Source: Neomesorhizobium sp963726065 (GTDB lineage Bacteria > Pseudomonadota > Alphaproteobacteria > Rhizobiales > Rhizobiaceae). Taken from it: a DNA stretch of 64,000 bases. Made by a program: the position numbers and the translations under genes. The notes under the pieces were generated by a model. The model searched no databases, was not told where the DNA came from, and saw only the letters and a list, made by a program, of their open reading frames with translations. The stretch lies in NCBI GenBank assembly GCA_963726065.1, contig CAVSAU010000018.1:48206-112205 (forward strand). The letters run 5' to 3'. This document shows positions 13,417 through 24,656 of the stretch, piece by piece; within the stretch, counting starts at the first letter, position 1, and each line of letters begins with the position of its first letter.

Positions 13417-14208
13417 ATGAAAAAATTCCAGCTCAGCCGCCGAAAATTCCTCACCTCAGCCGCGCTCGGCGCGTCAGGCTTCGTCCTTTCCGGCTGCGAC
13501 GCGTTCGACGGCGTCAGCAATCCCGACAGTTCGGTGCGCAAATTCCTCGAGGGCGCCAACGACCTCACCTACCGCGCGCAACGTTTGCTGATCGGCCGTG
13601 ACGCGTTGGCGCAGGAGTTTTCCGAGAGCGACATCCGCCAGCCACAGCGGCCAAACGGCGTCACCGCGCCTGACGACGCCACCTACAAGGGGCTTTTGAG
13701 CAGCGATTTCGCCGACTGGCGGCTGGAAGTGACCGGTCTGGTGGAAAAACCACTGTCGCTCAGCCGCGAGCAGCTGATGAACATGCCGGCCCGCACCCAG
13801 ATCACCCGCCACGACTGCGTCGAAGGCTGGAGCTGCATCGCCAAGTGGACGGGAACGCCGCTATCGCTGGTGCTCGACCAGGCGGTGGTCAAGCCGCAGG
13901 CGCGTTACGTGATGTTCCATTGCCTCGATACGATCGACCGCGACCTTTCCGGCGACGTCAAATATTACGGCACCATCGACCTCATCGACGCCCGCCACCC
14001 GCAAACCGTTCTCGCCTACGGCCTGAACGGCAAACCGCTGCCGGTGGAAAACGGCGCTCCGCTCAGAGTGCGGGTCGAGCGGCAGCTCGGCTACAAGATG
14101 CCGAAATATGTGCACAGAGTCGAACTGATCGACAGTTTCGCCGCCATCGGCCGCGGCAAAGGCGGCTATTGGGAAGACAATGGCTACGACTGGTACGCAG
14201 GAATCTGA
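13417..14208 (+). CDS. Tat-exported molybdopterin oxidoreductase, sulfite oxidase/YedY fold
   Basis: 263 residues. The N-terminus has a twin-arginine motif (SRRKFL, residues 7-12) followed by a hydrophobic run ending LSGC (Cys27), so it may also be a Tat lipoprotein. RHDCVEGWSCIAKWTGTPL (residues 131-149) matches the sulfite-oxidase-type molybdopterin domain, with Cys134 the likely molybdenum ligand. Further conserved pieces are the FHCLDT and YGLNGKPLPVENGAPLRV regions. The substrate is unknown; relatives include MsrP (methionine sulfoxide reductase) and sulfite dehydrogenases. It follows the cytochrome b gene at 1 bp. The ATG at 13417 places the RR motif correctly. Confidence 0.88.
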   Translation: MKKFQLSRRKFLTSAALGASGFVLSGCDAFDGVSNPDSSVRKFLEGANDLTYRAQRLLIGRDALAQEFSESDIRQPQRPNGVTAPDDATYKGLLSSDFADWRLEVTGLVEKPLSLSREQLMNMPARTQITRHDCVEGWSCIAKWTGTPLSLVLDQAVVKPQARYVMFHCLDTIDRDLSGDVKYYGTIDLIDARHPQTVLAYGLNGKPLPVENGAPLRVRVERQLGYKMPKYVHRVELIDSFAAIGRGKGGYWEDNGYDWYAGI

Positions 14209-14366
14209 CCGGCCAGGTTTCGGCCCTGAGATCGGGCACCGGCTGCCGCCCCCGTCCTGCCCTACCTGGTTGCAAGGGTTGCTCTCAGCCTACATCGACC
14301 TATGTTGATCAGGAGCCGCCACTGGCGCGCACATGAACAATCAACAAACCGCAGGAGGTTGGCCGG

Positions 14367-14750
14367 GTGTCAGACACCGTGAATATCTATGAAGAAACAC
14401 CGGACATGGACACAATCGGCGGGCGCCTGTCGCGCGCCCGTGACAACGCAGGGCTCAGCGTCAAGCAGGTCGCCTGGCAGCTCGGTGTGAAGATCGCCAC
14501 CGTCACCGCCTGGGAAAGCGACCGCGCGCTGCCTGGTTCGCACCGGCTGAACCGGCTGGCCGGAATGCTGGGGGTCAGCATTTCCTGGATCCTGCATGGG
14601 GTCGGCACGGCGCCCATCCAACAGGACCGTCAGCAGACCGTCGACAGCATCGTTTCACAGCTCGAAAGGCTCAAGTTGATGCATCTTGAGACCGGCCAGC
14701 TGATCGGAAAGATCAAGAAGGACCTCGACAGGGTCGCGGCGGCGCACTGA
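14367..14750 (+). CDS. XRE-family helix-turn-helix regulator
   Basis: 127 residues starting at GTG 14367 behind a good ribosome site (aggagg). Residues about 17-75 form a Cro/CI-type helix-turn-helix (RLSRARDNAGLSVKQVAWQLG, then TVTAWESDRALPGSHRL). The C-terminal part is a basic, heptad-like helix (IVSQLERLKLMHLETGQLIGKIKKDL) that could dimerise. It sits between the molybdoenzyme operon and the glycine riboswitch. Its target genes are not evident. Confidence 0.85.
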   Translation: MSDTVNIYEETPDMDTIGGRLSRARDNAGLSVKQVAWQLGVKIATVTAWESDRALPGSHRLNRLAGMLGVSISWILHGVGTAPIQQDRQQTVDSIVSQLERLKLMHLETGQLIGKIKKDLDRVAAAH

Positions 14751-14860
14751 ACCGCCTACGACAAATTGTGCGTATGTTTTCCGTGATGTCGTGGGGAGGT
14801 GACAATCTGTCGGCAATGGGCTATGCACTGGTCCGTCGAGGGCTTCGGCCCTACCTGTTT

Positions 14861-15042
14861 GCGGGAGAGAGTCGCTGACGCGGCCGCCGAAGGGGAAATC
14901 GCCCGAAATCTCTCAGGCAAAAGAACCGTAGACGGGACAGACACTCTGGAAAGTCGGGGCTAATCACCCCGCGCCGAAGGTGTAAGCGCCGCTGACAGAG
15001 TTCCGGTTGCGCGAGTCTCTCAGGCTTCAGACAGAGGGGCAC
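14861..15042 (+). promoter_or_regulatory. Tandem glycine riboswitch
   Basis: Two aptamers lie back to back 47 nt before gcvT. Aptamer 1 (about 14861-14953) has gcgggagaga, gccgaagggg, ctctcaggcaaaag and a closing ggacagactctgg-like strand. Aptamer 2 (about 14954-15042) has gccgaaggtgtaa, ctctcaggcttcagacagagggg. This is the standard arrangement of gcvT-type glycine riboswitches, which switch on glycine cleavage when glycine is abundant. Boundaries are approximate. Confidence 0.93.
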
Positions 15043-15088
15043 GGAATGGCCGCCAGTGCGGCCGCTTGCGTGCGTTTCTGGAGAAGTC

Positions 15089-16189
15089 ATGACCGGCGAA
15101 GCCCTTTTGCACCTACCCCTTGAAGACATGCATATGGCGGCTGGCGCGCGCTTCGGCGGGTTCGCCGGATGGTCGATGCCGCTGACCTATCCCGCCGGTG
15201 TCATGAAGGAACACCTTCACACCCGCGAGCACGCCGGGCTGTTCGATATTTCCCACATGAAGCTGATCTCGGTTTCGGGACCAGGCGCCGCGAACCTTCT
15301 GGCGCGCGCCTGCCCGCTCGATCCCGCCAAGCTTGAAATCTCGCAGTCGAAGCTGACGTTCTTCCTGAACGAGGCGGCCGGAATACTGGACGATCTCATC
15401 GTAACGCGGCTCGGCGACGAGCGTTTCATGGTGGTCGCCAACGCCGGCAACGCGGCAGCCGATATTGTTCATCTAACCGCGCTGGCGCAAGACTTCGACG
15501 CAGTGGTCGAGCCGCTGGACCGCGTGTTCCTGGCGATCCAGGGCCCGCAAGCCGAGCAGGTTCTTGCCGGCACCGGCTTCGACGTTCCACTCCTCACATT
15601 CATGCATGGCGTCGAGCCGCGGCCGGGCTGGTTCATGAGCCGCTCGGGCTATACCGGCGAAGACGGGTTCGAGATCGGGTTGCCAGCCGACGACGCGCGC
15701 CAGCTGGTCGAAAAGCTGCTTTCCGATCCACGCCTCATGTGGATCGGCCTGGCAGCGCGCGACAGTCTGCGCCTCGAGGCCGGTCTTTGCCTGCACGGCA
15801 ACGACATCACGCCTGACACCGACCCGGCGAGCGCGGCGCTGATGTGGGCGATTCCCAAGGAATTGCGCGCCTCCGGAGATTTTGTCGGCGCAGCGGCGCT
15901 GCGCGCGATCGTCGAGAACGGTCCAACCGAAAAGCGCGTCGGCCTGAAGGCCGAGGGCCGCCAGCCGGTTCGCGGCGGCACCGCTCTCATCGACGAAGCC
16001 GGCAACCCGGCCGGCCGCATCACATCCGGCGGCTTCGGTCCGTCGGTCGGGCACCCGGTCGCCATAGGCTATGTCGTGACGCCGCTCGCCAAGTCTGGCG
16101 CAAAGTTGTTCGCCGACGTGCGCGGCAACCGCATTCCCGTCGAAGTTTACGCTCTTCCCTTCACGCAGCATCGCTACCGCAAAGGATAA
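15089..16189 (+). CDS. gcvT: Glycine cleavage system aminomethyltransferase (T protein)
   Basis: 366 residues. Transfers the aminomethyl carbon from lipoyl-H protein to tetrahydrofolate, releasing ammonia. Family features are FGGFAGWSMPLTYPAGVMKEH near the N-terminus, HAGLFDISHMKLI, and SGYTGEDGFEI in the middle, with a C-terminal barrel ending ALPFTQHRY. ATG 15089 is preferred to an upstream frame start because ggagaag lies immediately before it and it falls just after the riboswitch. It is the first gene of the gcvTHP operon, 6 bp ahead of gcvH. Confidence 0.95.
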   Translation: MTGEALLHLPLEDMHMAAGARFGGFAGWSMPLTYPAGVMKEHLHTREHAGLFDISHMKLISVSGPGAANLLARACPLDPAKLEISQSKLTFFLNEAAGILDDLIVTRLGDERFMVVANAGNAAADIVHLTALAQDFDAVVEPLDRVFLAIQGPQAEQVLAGTGFDVPLLTFMHGVEPRPGWFMSRSGYTGEDGFEIGLPADDARQLVEKLLSDPRLMWIGLAARDSLRLEAGLCLHGNDITPDTDPASAALMWAIPKELRASGDFVGAAALRAIVENGPTEKRVGLKAEGRQPVRGGTALIDEAGNPAGRITSGGFGPSVGHPVAIGYVVTPLAKSGAKLFADVRGNRIPVEVYALPFTQHRYRKG

Positions 16190-16195
16190 TTCTTC

Positions 16196-16564
16196 ATGGC
16201 AACGACCTATTTCACCGAAGACCACGAGTGGATCCGCGTCGAAAACGGCATCGCAACGGTTGGCATCACCGACTACGCGCAGGAACAGCTGGGCGACCTC
16301 GTTTTCGTCGAGTTGCCGGAAGCCGGCCGCACGCTGAAGAAAGGCGACACTGCCGTCGTGGTCGAATCCGTCAAGGCAGCATCCGACGTGTATGCGCCCG
16401 CCGACGGCGAAATCACCGAAGCCAACGCCGCCCTGTCGTCGGACCCTTCGCTGGTCAACTCGGCGCCGACCGCAGACGGCTGGCTGTGGAAGATGAAGCT
16501 TGCCGACGAAGGCCAGCTATCCGGCCTGATGGACGAAGCCGGCTACAAAGCGATGATCGGTTAA
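16196..16564 (+). CDS. gcvH: Glycine cleavage system H protein
   Basis: 122 residues, the usual size. It carries the aminomethyl group on a lipoyl arm between GcvP and GcvT. The lipoylation site is Lys60 in VVESVKAASDVYAP, and GITDYAQEQLGDLVFVELPE is the family signature. Spaced 6 bp from gcvT and 15 bp from gcvP, so co-transcribed and under the glycine riboswitch. Confidence 0.97.
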   Translation: MATTYFTEDHEWIRVENGIATVGITDYAQEQLGDLVFVELPEAGRTLKKGDTAVVVESVKAASDVYAPADGEITEANAALSSDPSLVNSAPTADGWLWKMKLADEGQLSGLMDEAGYKAMIG

Positions 16565-16579
16565 GCAGGACAGGACAAG

Positions 16580-19399
<2,820 letters not shown>

Positions 19400-19407
19400 C
19401 GTTCGTC

Positions 19408-19435
19408 GGGCGGGTGCCGGGTACGGCACCCGCCC
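19408..19435. terminator. Hairpin between gcvP and tauD-like gene
   Basis: Perfect 11-bp arms gggcgggtgcc (19408-19418) and ggcacccgccc (19425-19435) with a 6-nt loop, lying between two convergent gene ends. No T-run follows on the plus strand, so efficiency is uncertain; it probably serves both directions. Confidence 0.6.
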
Positions 19436-19444
19436 ACAACTTTC

Positions 19445-20374
19445 TCAAGCAGCGCGGGCGGTCGGCTTCGCAACTTTCACGCGCGTGACACTGCGGCGGC
19501 CATCCACGCTGACCGGTACATCGCCGTCGACGGTCGCGCGCCGGACCACCCGGTGCTGGTCGCCATAGTCGTTTACCGCATAATGCTGCGTCGCGCGGTT
19601 GTCCCAGATGGCGACGTCGCCGGCACGCCAGCGCCAGCGCACTGTGTTTTCCGGTGCAGTCACGTAGGACTGGAAGACTTCGTAGAGGCGCGCGGAGTCG
19701 CTCTTCGACAGGCCGACCAGCCGCTGCACAAAGTTGCCGAGAAGCAGCGAGCGTTCCCCCGTTTCGGGATGGACCCGAACGACGGGATGTTCGGTCTCGT
19801 AGATAGTCGAGGTGAACACCTCCTCGAAATGCTTTTTCTCCTCGGCGGTGGCGCGCGGGCGAACGGCAGCATAGTCGTAAACATTGCTGTGTACCGCCCA
19901 CAAATTGTCGGCCAACAGCCGCAACGGCTCCGGCAGGCTCAGATAGGCCGCATGAGTGTTCGACCAGATCGTATCGCCGCCCGCCTCGGGAACAACGACG
20001 CCGCGCAGGACCGAGAATTTCGGATAGGCGTCAACGAAGGTGACATCGGTATGCCACTGATCCGCCCTGCCGCCTCCGCGACTGGAATCCAGCGCCAGAA
20101 TGGAGGATGTGCCCTGCACGGGACCCTGGGTCGGGTGGGGAACCAGATCTCCCAGACGTCGTGCGAAGGCTTCCTGCGCGGCATCGTCGAGATGGGCCTG
20201 GTCGCGGAAGAAAACGACCTTGTGGCGTAGTAGTTTCTGGTTGATGCCTGCGATGACGGCCTGCGGCAGGTCGCCGTCGAGGCGGATGTTCCTGATCTCC
20301 GCGCCGACACGTGCCGTGAGGGGTACGACGTCGACGTCCGGGATAATCTGATCGACAAGGGTGGGACTGCTCAT
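19445..20374 (-). CDS. TauD/TfdA-family Fe(II)/2-oxoglutarate dioxygenase
   Basis: 309 residues from the ATG at 20374; another ATG lies 13 codons upstream at 20413, but the family starts close to the chosen site. The iron triad is visible: H108 and D110 in QWHTD and H264 in ATQHY, with R275 (HRVVRRA) as the 2-oxoglutarate-binding arginine. Known relatives desulfonate taurine or cleave alkyl sulfates (AtsK), supplying sulfur; the IWSNTHAAY and NVYDYA regions resemble the alkylsulfatase branch, but the substrate is a guess. No transport genes adjoin it. It lies between gcvP and a duplicate gcvP tail, so it appears to be an insertion. Confidence 0.85.
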   Translation of the reverse strand: MSSPTLVDQIIPDVDVVPLTARVGAEIRNIRLDGDLPQAVIAGINQKLLRHKVVFFRDQAHLDDAAQEAFARRLGDLVPHPTQGPVQGTSSILALDSSRGGGRADQWHTDVTFVDAYPKFSVLRGVVVPEAGGDTIWSNTHAAYLSLPEPLRLLADNLWAVHSNVYDYAAVRPRATAEEKKHFEEVFTSTIYETEHPVVRVHPETGERSLLLGNFVQRLVGLSKSDSARLYEVFQSYVTAPENTVRWRWRAGDVAIWDNRATQHYAVNDYGDQHRVVRRATVDGDVPVSVDGRRSVTRVKVAKPTARAA

Positions 20375-20469
20375 GATGAAGCCTCGCTTTTTGATGTCTG
20401 AGCGCGCGGGCAACGCATGTGGCGCTGGTGACCGGGCGCGTCGAACCTCTCGACTTCCTCATTCAGCCC

Positions 20470-20503
20470 AAAAGTATATAGATTTTATAGAAATATATTT
20501 TCA
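20470..20503 (-). promoter_or_regulatory. AT-rich dyad upstream of the TauD-like gene
   Basis: A stretch of about 31 bases with only three G/C (tatatagattttatag, then aaatatatttt) stands out sharply in this GC-rich sequence. The ends (aaagtatat / atatatttt) are near-symmetrical. Its place about 100-130 bp upstream of the dioxygenase start suits a promoter with a LysR-type activator site of the CysB/Cbl kind used for sulfur-starvation genes (inference). Confidence 0.4.
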
Positions 20504-20540
20504 ACCTGCGGTGACAACGAGAAAGATTCCACCGAGCATT

Positions 20541-20625
20541 GTCGCGCATCGACAATGTCGGTGGCGACCACGACCTCGTCTGCTCCGTTCCGCCGCTGAC
20601 CGATTATCTCGGTGCTGCAGAGTAA
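20541..20625 (+). pseudogene. Duplicate, diverged 3' end of gcvP
   Basis: These 85 nt align without gaps to the last 85 nt of gcvP (19315-19399), with 14 mismatches, about 84 % identity. The encoded tail SRIDNVGGDHDLVCSVPPL... ends in TDYLGAAE and a stop in the same place. Most changes are synonymous or conservative, so the segment diverged while part of a functional gcvP. It has no start and is followed at once by a strong terminator. It marks the right edge of the segment carrying the dioxygenase gene. Confidence 0.85.
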
Positions 20626-20635
20626 AAACCGCAAA

Positions 20636-20666
20636 GGCCGGCTCCCCCCCGAGAGCCGGCCTTTTT
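20636..20666 (+). terminator. Intrinsic terminator after the gcvP tail relic
   Basis: Perfect 9-bp arms ggccggctc (20636-20644) and gagccggcc (20653-20661) followed by TTTTT. It sits 10 nt after the stop codon of the duplicate gcvP tail, so it looks like the original gcvP terminator. It may also stop transcription from tadD on the other strand. Confidence 0.85.
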
Positions 20667-20683
20667 GGTCTCGCTGCCCCGTC

Positions 20684-21154
20684 TTATGCTTTATTTAGCA
20701 GCGCGAGATTGGCATCCACGACAGCCGGATCGGCCAGGCCTTTCCGTGCCTCCAACAACAACTGGCGGGCGCGCTTCTTGTCGCCGCGCAGGAGCTGTGA
20801 ATAGCCCATGTTGTTGAGCACTTCGGGCTTGCGGCCGGTGATGTCGAGGAGTTGGTCGTAGGCGCGGTCGGCGAAGTCGAAGCGGCCGAGCTGGTCGTAT
20901 GAGGCCGCAAGCCCCATCCATGCCTCGGCATTGTCGGCCCGCTGTTCCACAGCCTTGCGGAAATGTTTCTCGGCCAGCCCGTAATTGGCGTCGCGAAACT
21001 GCGTCTTGCCGATCATCAGGTCGCTAGCGCCGACATCCTGCGCCACCGGCGAAATCGCCGTCGTCTTGGTGTTGTCGACCGCGCCGGTCGTACAACCGGA
21101 TGCCGCGAGCGCCGCACACAGCGCGGCCGTCGCCATTAGAACCTTGTTGCCCAT
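20684..21154 (-). CDS. tadD: TPR lipoprotein of the Tad pilus system
   Basis: 156 residues with a lipoprotein signal (LAASGC, Cys21), then two to three TPR helices pairs from about residue 55 (AEKHFRKAVEQRADNAEAWMGLAASYDQLGRFDFADRAYDQLL, then VLNNMGYSQLLRGDKKRARQLL). TadD is thought to help secretin assembly or localisation. It lies 137 bp after tadC and is the last gene of the pilus block. Confidence 0.85.
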   Translation of the reverse strand: MGNKVLMATAALCAALAASGCTTGAVDNTKTTAISPVAQDVGASDLMIGKTQFRDANYGLAEKHFRKAVEQRADNAEAWMGLAASYDQLGRFDFADRAYDQLLDITGRKPEVLNNMGYSQLLRGDKKRARQLLLEARKGLADPAVVDANLALLNKA

Positions 21155-21291
21155 GCCCTGCCCCGTATCGTCCGGTTGTCCGGATCGTTTTTCAAGGCTT
21201 ACAATAGCGGAAAGCCTTTAAAGCATCGGTGCCGAAACCCACTCAAAACTCCGACGCCCGGAAACATTGGGTTAACCACGCGCGGGCGCGG

Positions 21292-22254
21292 TCATTCCCC
21301 GGCGGTGTATTTCACCAGGATCGGGATGATGGCGATCATCAGCACCACCGGCAGGATGCAGACGGTGACCGGCACCGACATCTTTGCTGGCAGCGCATGC
21401 GCCTTTTCCTCGGCAATCGACATGCGCTTATGGCGCATCTCGTCGGAAAACACCCGCAAGGCCCCGGAAAGACTGGTGCCGAGTTCCCTGGACTGCTGCA
21501 GCAGCGTTGCGAACGAGCGCACTTCGTCGAGGCTGAGGCGGTCGGCGAGCGCCTTCAGCGCGTCGTCGAGGCTGCGCCCTGCCCTGAGTTCCAGCGAGAC
21601 GAGCTGGAGGTTCTGGCTGAGCGCCGGATAGGTCACCGCGAGTTCCTTGGAAACCCGCTCGACACCAGCCTCCATGCTCAAGCCAGCGTCGGAACAGACG
21701 ATCATCAGGTCCATGAAATCGGGGAAGCCGTTGCGATATTCGATCATCTTGGCGCGTACCATGCGGCCAAGCATGAAACCGGGCAGGAAATAGCCCAGCC
21801 CGCCCGCCATGCCGACGAAAGTCCAGAAGCTTTTGCCCGAGGCGTCGGCGCCGAACAGCTTGTCGAGGACGACGGCAATCGTCATGCCGGCAATCAGCCC
21901 CCCAAAACGGATCAGGAAAAACATGCCGACCGCACGTGGGTCCATGTACCCCGCCTGTATCAGTTTCAGCCGCAGCCGGGCGACGTTCTCGGGGTCGCTC
22001 TTGGCGTAGAACTCATGCGCCGTCTTGACCGCCTTTTCGCGCACCGCATTGGAACTTTTCTTCGCTGGCGCCTCCACCTTTATTGGCTGGAAGCCCGTGT
22101 CCACTTTCAAGCGGCGCTTGAGATCGCTGCGCTCGCCGCGCGCCATGACCATCGGCCAGGCGACCGCAGCCACACCGACAAGCAACAGGATCAGCGCCAC
22201 AGGCGCCAACGAAGTCGGCCTGAAAGATGCAAGGAGTTCGAACAGCGTTTCCAT
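21292..22254 (-). CDS. tadC: Tad pilus inner-membrane platform protein TadC
   Basis: 320 residues of the type II secretion F family. There is an N-terminal membrane helix (PVALILLLVGVAAVAWPMVM), paired helices in the middle (FGGLIAGMTIAVVLD, TFVGMAGGLGYFLPGFMLGRMV), the conserved FPDFMDLMIVCSDAGLSMEAGVERV cytoplasmic region, and a C-terminal helix (VPVTVCILPVVLMIAIIPILV). It forms the membrane platform with TadB, whose gene ends 1 bp upstream. Confidence 0.92.
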   Translation of the reverse strand: METLFELLASFRPTSLAPVALILLLVGVAAVAWPMVMARGERSDLKRRLKVDTGFQPIKVEAPAKKSSNAVREKAVKTAHEFYAKSDPENVARLRLKLIQAGYMDPRAVGMFFLIRFGGLIAGMTIAVVLDKLFGADASGKSFWTFVGMAGGLGYFLPGFMLGRMVRAKMIEYRNGFPDFMDLMIVCSDAGLSMEAGVERVSKELAVTYPALSQNLQLVSLELRAGRSLDDALKALADRLSLDEVRSFATLLQQSRELGTSLSGALRVFSDEMRHKRMSIAEEKAHALPAKMSVPVTVCILPVVLMIAIIPILVKYTAGE

Positions 22255-22255
22255 A

Positions 22256-23215
22256 TCAGAACTTGAACGTCGACATCTTGAACAGCATGAAATTGCCGAG
22301 CATGAGCCAGGAAAGCGACCCGCCGAGCAGATACCAGGTCATCGGCTCGCCCCATACTTCGCCGTAGAATTGCGGCATCAGCACCATGATCGCAGTCATC
22401 AGCAGGACCGGCACGGCGGTCAGGATATAGGCCGACATGCGGCCCTCAGTCGAAATGGCGCGCACCTTGCGCTTCAGCTTGCCACGCTCGCGGATCACCA
22501 TCGAAAGGCCATCGAGGATTTCGCGTAGGTTGCCACCAGACGAATGCTGGATGGAAACCGCGGTGACGAACAGCGGCAGGTCCTCGTGGCCGACCCGCTC
22601 GAACAGGTTGTGCAGCGCACTGACGAGATCGGAGCCGTAGGTCACCTCGTCGGCGACGACACCAAACTCGGTGCCGATCGGATCGGGCATTTCGCGCGCC
22701 ACCATGGCGATGGCCACCGGCACGGGATGCCCGGCCTTCAGGCTTCGGGTGATGAGTTCCAGCGCTTCTGGCAGCTGGATGCCGAACAGCTTATGGCGGC
22801 GGTTCTTGAGGTGTTTCAGCGCAACGACCGGAAACACCACGCATAACAGTGGCAGGAGCAGGATCGCAAAGGAGAGTGGAAGGCCTTTCCAGACGCCGGC
22901 CAGCGTGACCGCCAGCGCCACGCCGGATGAGGTCAGAAGAAACCGCGGCAGCGGCATCACAAGACCCGACTGGGTTCTCAGCTTGCGGAAACCGTCCAGC
23001 GAAAACCAGGATGCGCGACCATCGAGCCCACGCTCCTTGCGCAACTGGATCAGCACCTGTTCCTGGCTGAGCTTGTTTTCCTGCAATTTCATGCGCCGGT
23101 TGATCGCGGCGCGCCGGTCGTTACTTCCCGCATAGAGCAGGTAGAACGCTTCGGCGATCATGATGCCGGAAAGTGCTACAGCCGCGTAGATCAGGTAAAG
23201 CCCGTTTCCCAGCAT
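22256..23215 (-). CDS. tadB: Tad pilus inner-membrane platform protein TadB
   Basis: 319 residues, again a type II secretion F family protein. N-terminal helix (LIYAAVALSGIMIAEAFYLLYA), a central hydrophobic pair, the LPEALELITRSLKAGHPVPVAI region, and C-terminal helices (AYILTAVPVLLMTAIMVLM and the last 20 or so residues). Partner of TadC in the platform that couples the TadA ATPase to pilin polymerisation. The gene begins 4 bp after tadA. Confidence 0.92.
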   Translation of the reverse strand: MLGNGLYLIYAAVALSGIMIAEAFYLLYAGSNDRRAAINRRMKLQENKLSQEQVLIQLRKERGLDGRASWFSLDGFRKLRTQSGLVMPLPRFLLTSSGVALAVTLAGVWKGLPLSFAILLLPLLCVVFPVVALKHLKNRRHKLFGIQLPEALELITRSLKAGHPVPVAIAMVAREMPDPIGTEFGVVADEVTYGSDLVSALHNLFERVGHEDLPLFVTAVSIQHSSGGNLREILDGLSMVIRERGKLKRKVRAISTEGRMSAYILTAVPVLLMTAIMVLMPQFYGEVWGEPMTWYLLGGSLSWLMLGNFMLFKMSTFKF

Positions 23216-23219
23216 GAGC

Positions 23220-24656
23220 CTAATCCTGCGGCTTTCCCGGCTCGAAATACTTGCCTGGAAACTCGATGCCCATCGCCTTCAGGTCCTCGAGGAAGCGCGG
23301 ACGGATGCCGGTCGCCTCGTAATAGCCGAGAACCTTGCCATCGCTGTCCATGCCGGTGCGCACGAAGCGGAAGATTTCCTGCATCTGGATGACATCCCCT
23401 TCCATGCCGGTCACCTCGGCGACGCTGGTCACCTTGCGCTTGCCATCGGAAAGCCGGGTCAACTGCACGATCAGGTCGAGCGCGCTGGCGATCTGGCTGC
23501 GGATCGACTGCACCGTCATCGGCATGCCGGTCATGCCGAGCATCTGTTCGAGGCGGGAGATGGCGTCGCGCGGCGTATTGGCGTGAATGGTCGCCATCGA
23601 GCCTTCATGACCCGTGTTCATGGCCTGCAGCATGTCGAACGCTTCCTCGCCACGGCACTCGCCGAGAATGACGCGGTCCGGGCGCATGCGCAGCGCATTC
23701 TTGACGAGATCGCGCTGCTTCAACTCGCCGTGGCCTTCGATGTTGGCTGGACGCGTTTCCATGCGCGCCACATGCGGCTGCTGCAGCTGAAGTTCGGCAG
23801 CGTCCTCGATGGTGATCAACCGCTCGTCTTCCGGAATGAAGGCGGAGAGCGCGTTGAGCATCGTCGTCTTGCCGGTGCCGGTGCCGCCCGAGATGATCGT
23901 GGTCTTTCGGGCATGGACAGCGGCGGCAAGCACTTCGGCCATGTTCTGTGTGATGGCGCCGAATTCCACCAGCTTGTGCAGACCGAGCTTGTTCTTGGAA
24001 AACTTTCGGATCGAGACGAGCGGTCCGTCGACGCCGACCGGCCGGATCGCCGCGTTGAAACGCGAGCCGTCCAGCATGCGCGCATCGACCATTGGCTGCG
24101 ATTCGTCGACCCGACGGCCAACCGCGGCGACAATTTTGTTAATGATCCGAAGCAGATGCGCCTCATCCTTGAACGGAATATGCACCTGTTGAAGCTTGCC
24201 TTGCCGTTCGACAAAGCAGTTCTGGTGGCCGTTGATCAGGATGTCGTTTATCGTGGGATCCTTAAGCAATGGCTCCAGCGGACCGAGGCCGACCATCTCG
24301 TCGACGATGTCGTCAACCAACGCATCGAGTTCGGCGACATTGATCGCCATGCGCTCTTCGCGCGTCTTCTCCGAGACGAAATCATGCACCTGGCGGCGCA
24401 TCTCGTCCTTGGGCATGCGTTCCAGCGCGACGAGATTGATCTCCTCGAGCAGAAGGCGGTGGATGCGGCTGCGCGCCTCAAGCACCTTATTGGCGGTTTT
24501 GGCTGTAGCAGCCGCTGCCGGCTCCGCTTTGGGCGTCGGAACCGACTTGCGCACATTGGGGATCAGCACCGCGCCATGGTCGCGCGGCGGCCGCGGTCCG
24601 GCTGGCCGCTCCTGCTCGACCGTTCGCCTCTGCAAAGTCGAGAAGCGGCTTGTCAT
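23220..24656 (-). CDS. cpaF: Tad pilus assembly ATPase TadA/CpaF
   Basis: 478-residue secretion ATPase of the CpaF family that powers Flp pilus extension. Walker A is GGTGTGKTT; other landmarks are NDILINGHQNCFVERQG (N2 domain), ITIEDAAELQLQQPHV (Asp box), LGECRGEEAFDMLQAMNTGHEGS (Walker B and His box region). The start overlaps the cpaE stop by four bases, implying translational coupling. Confidence 0.95.
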   Translation of the reverse strand: MTSRFSTLQRRTVEQERPAGPRPPRDHGAVLIPNVRKSVPTPKAEPAAAATAKTANKVLEARSRIHRLLLEEINLVALERMPKDEMRRQVHDFVSEKTREERMAINVAELDALVDDIVDEMVGLGPLEPLLKDPTINDILINGHQNCFVERQGKLQQVHIPFKDEAHLLRIINKIVAAVGRRVDESQPMVDARMLDGSRFNAAIRPVGVDGPLVSIRKFSKNKLGLHKLVEFGAITQNMAEVLAAAVHARKTTIISGGTGTGKTTMLNALSAFIPEDERLITIEDAAELQLQQPHVARMETRPANIEGHGELKQRDLVKNALRMRPDRVILGECRGEEAFDMLQAMNTGHEGSMATIHANTPRDAISRLEQMLGMTGMPMTVQSIRSQIASALDLIVQLTRLSDGKRKVTSVAEVTGMEGDVIQMQEIFRFVRTGMDSDGKVLGYYEATGIRPRFLEDLKAMGIEFPGKYFEPGKPQD

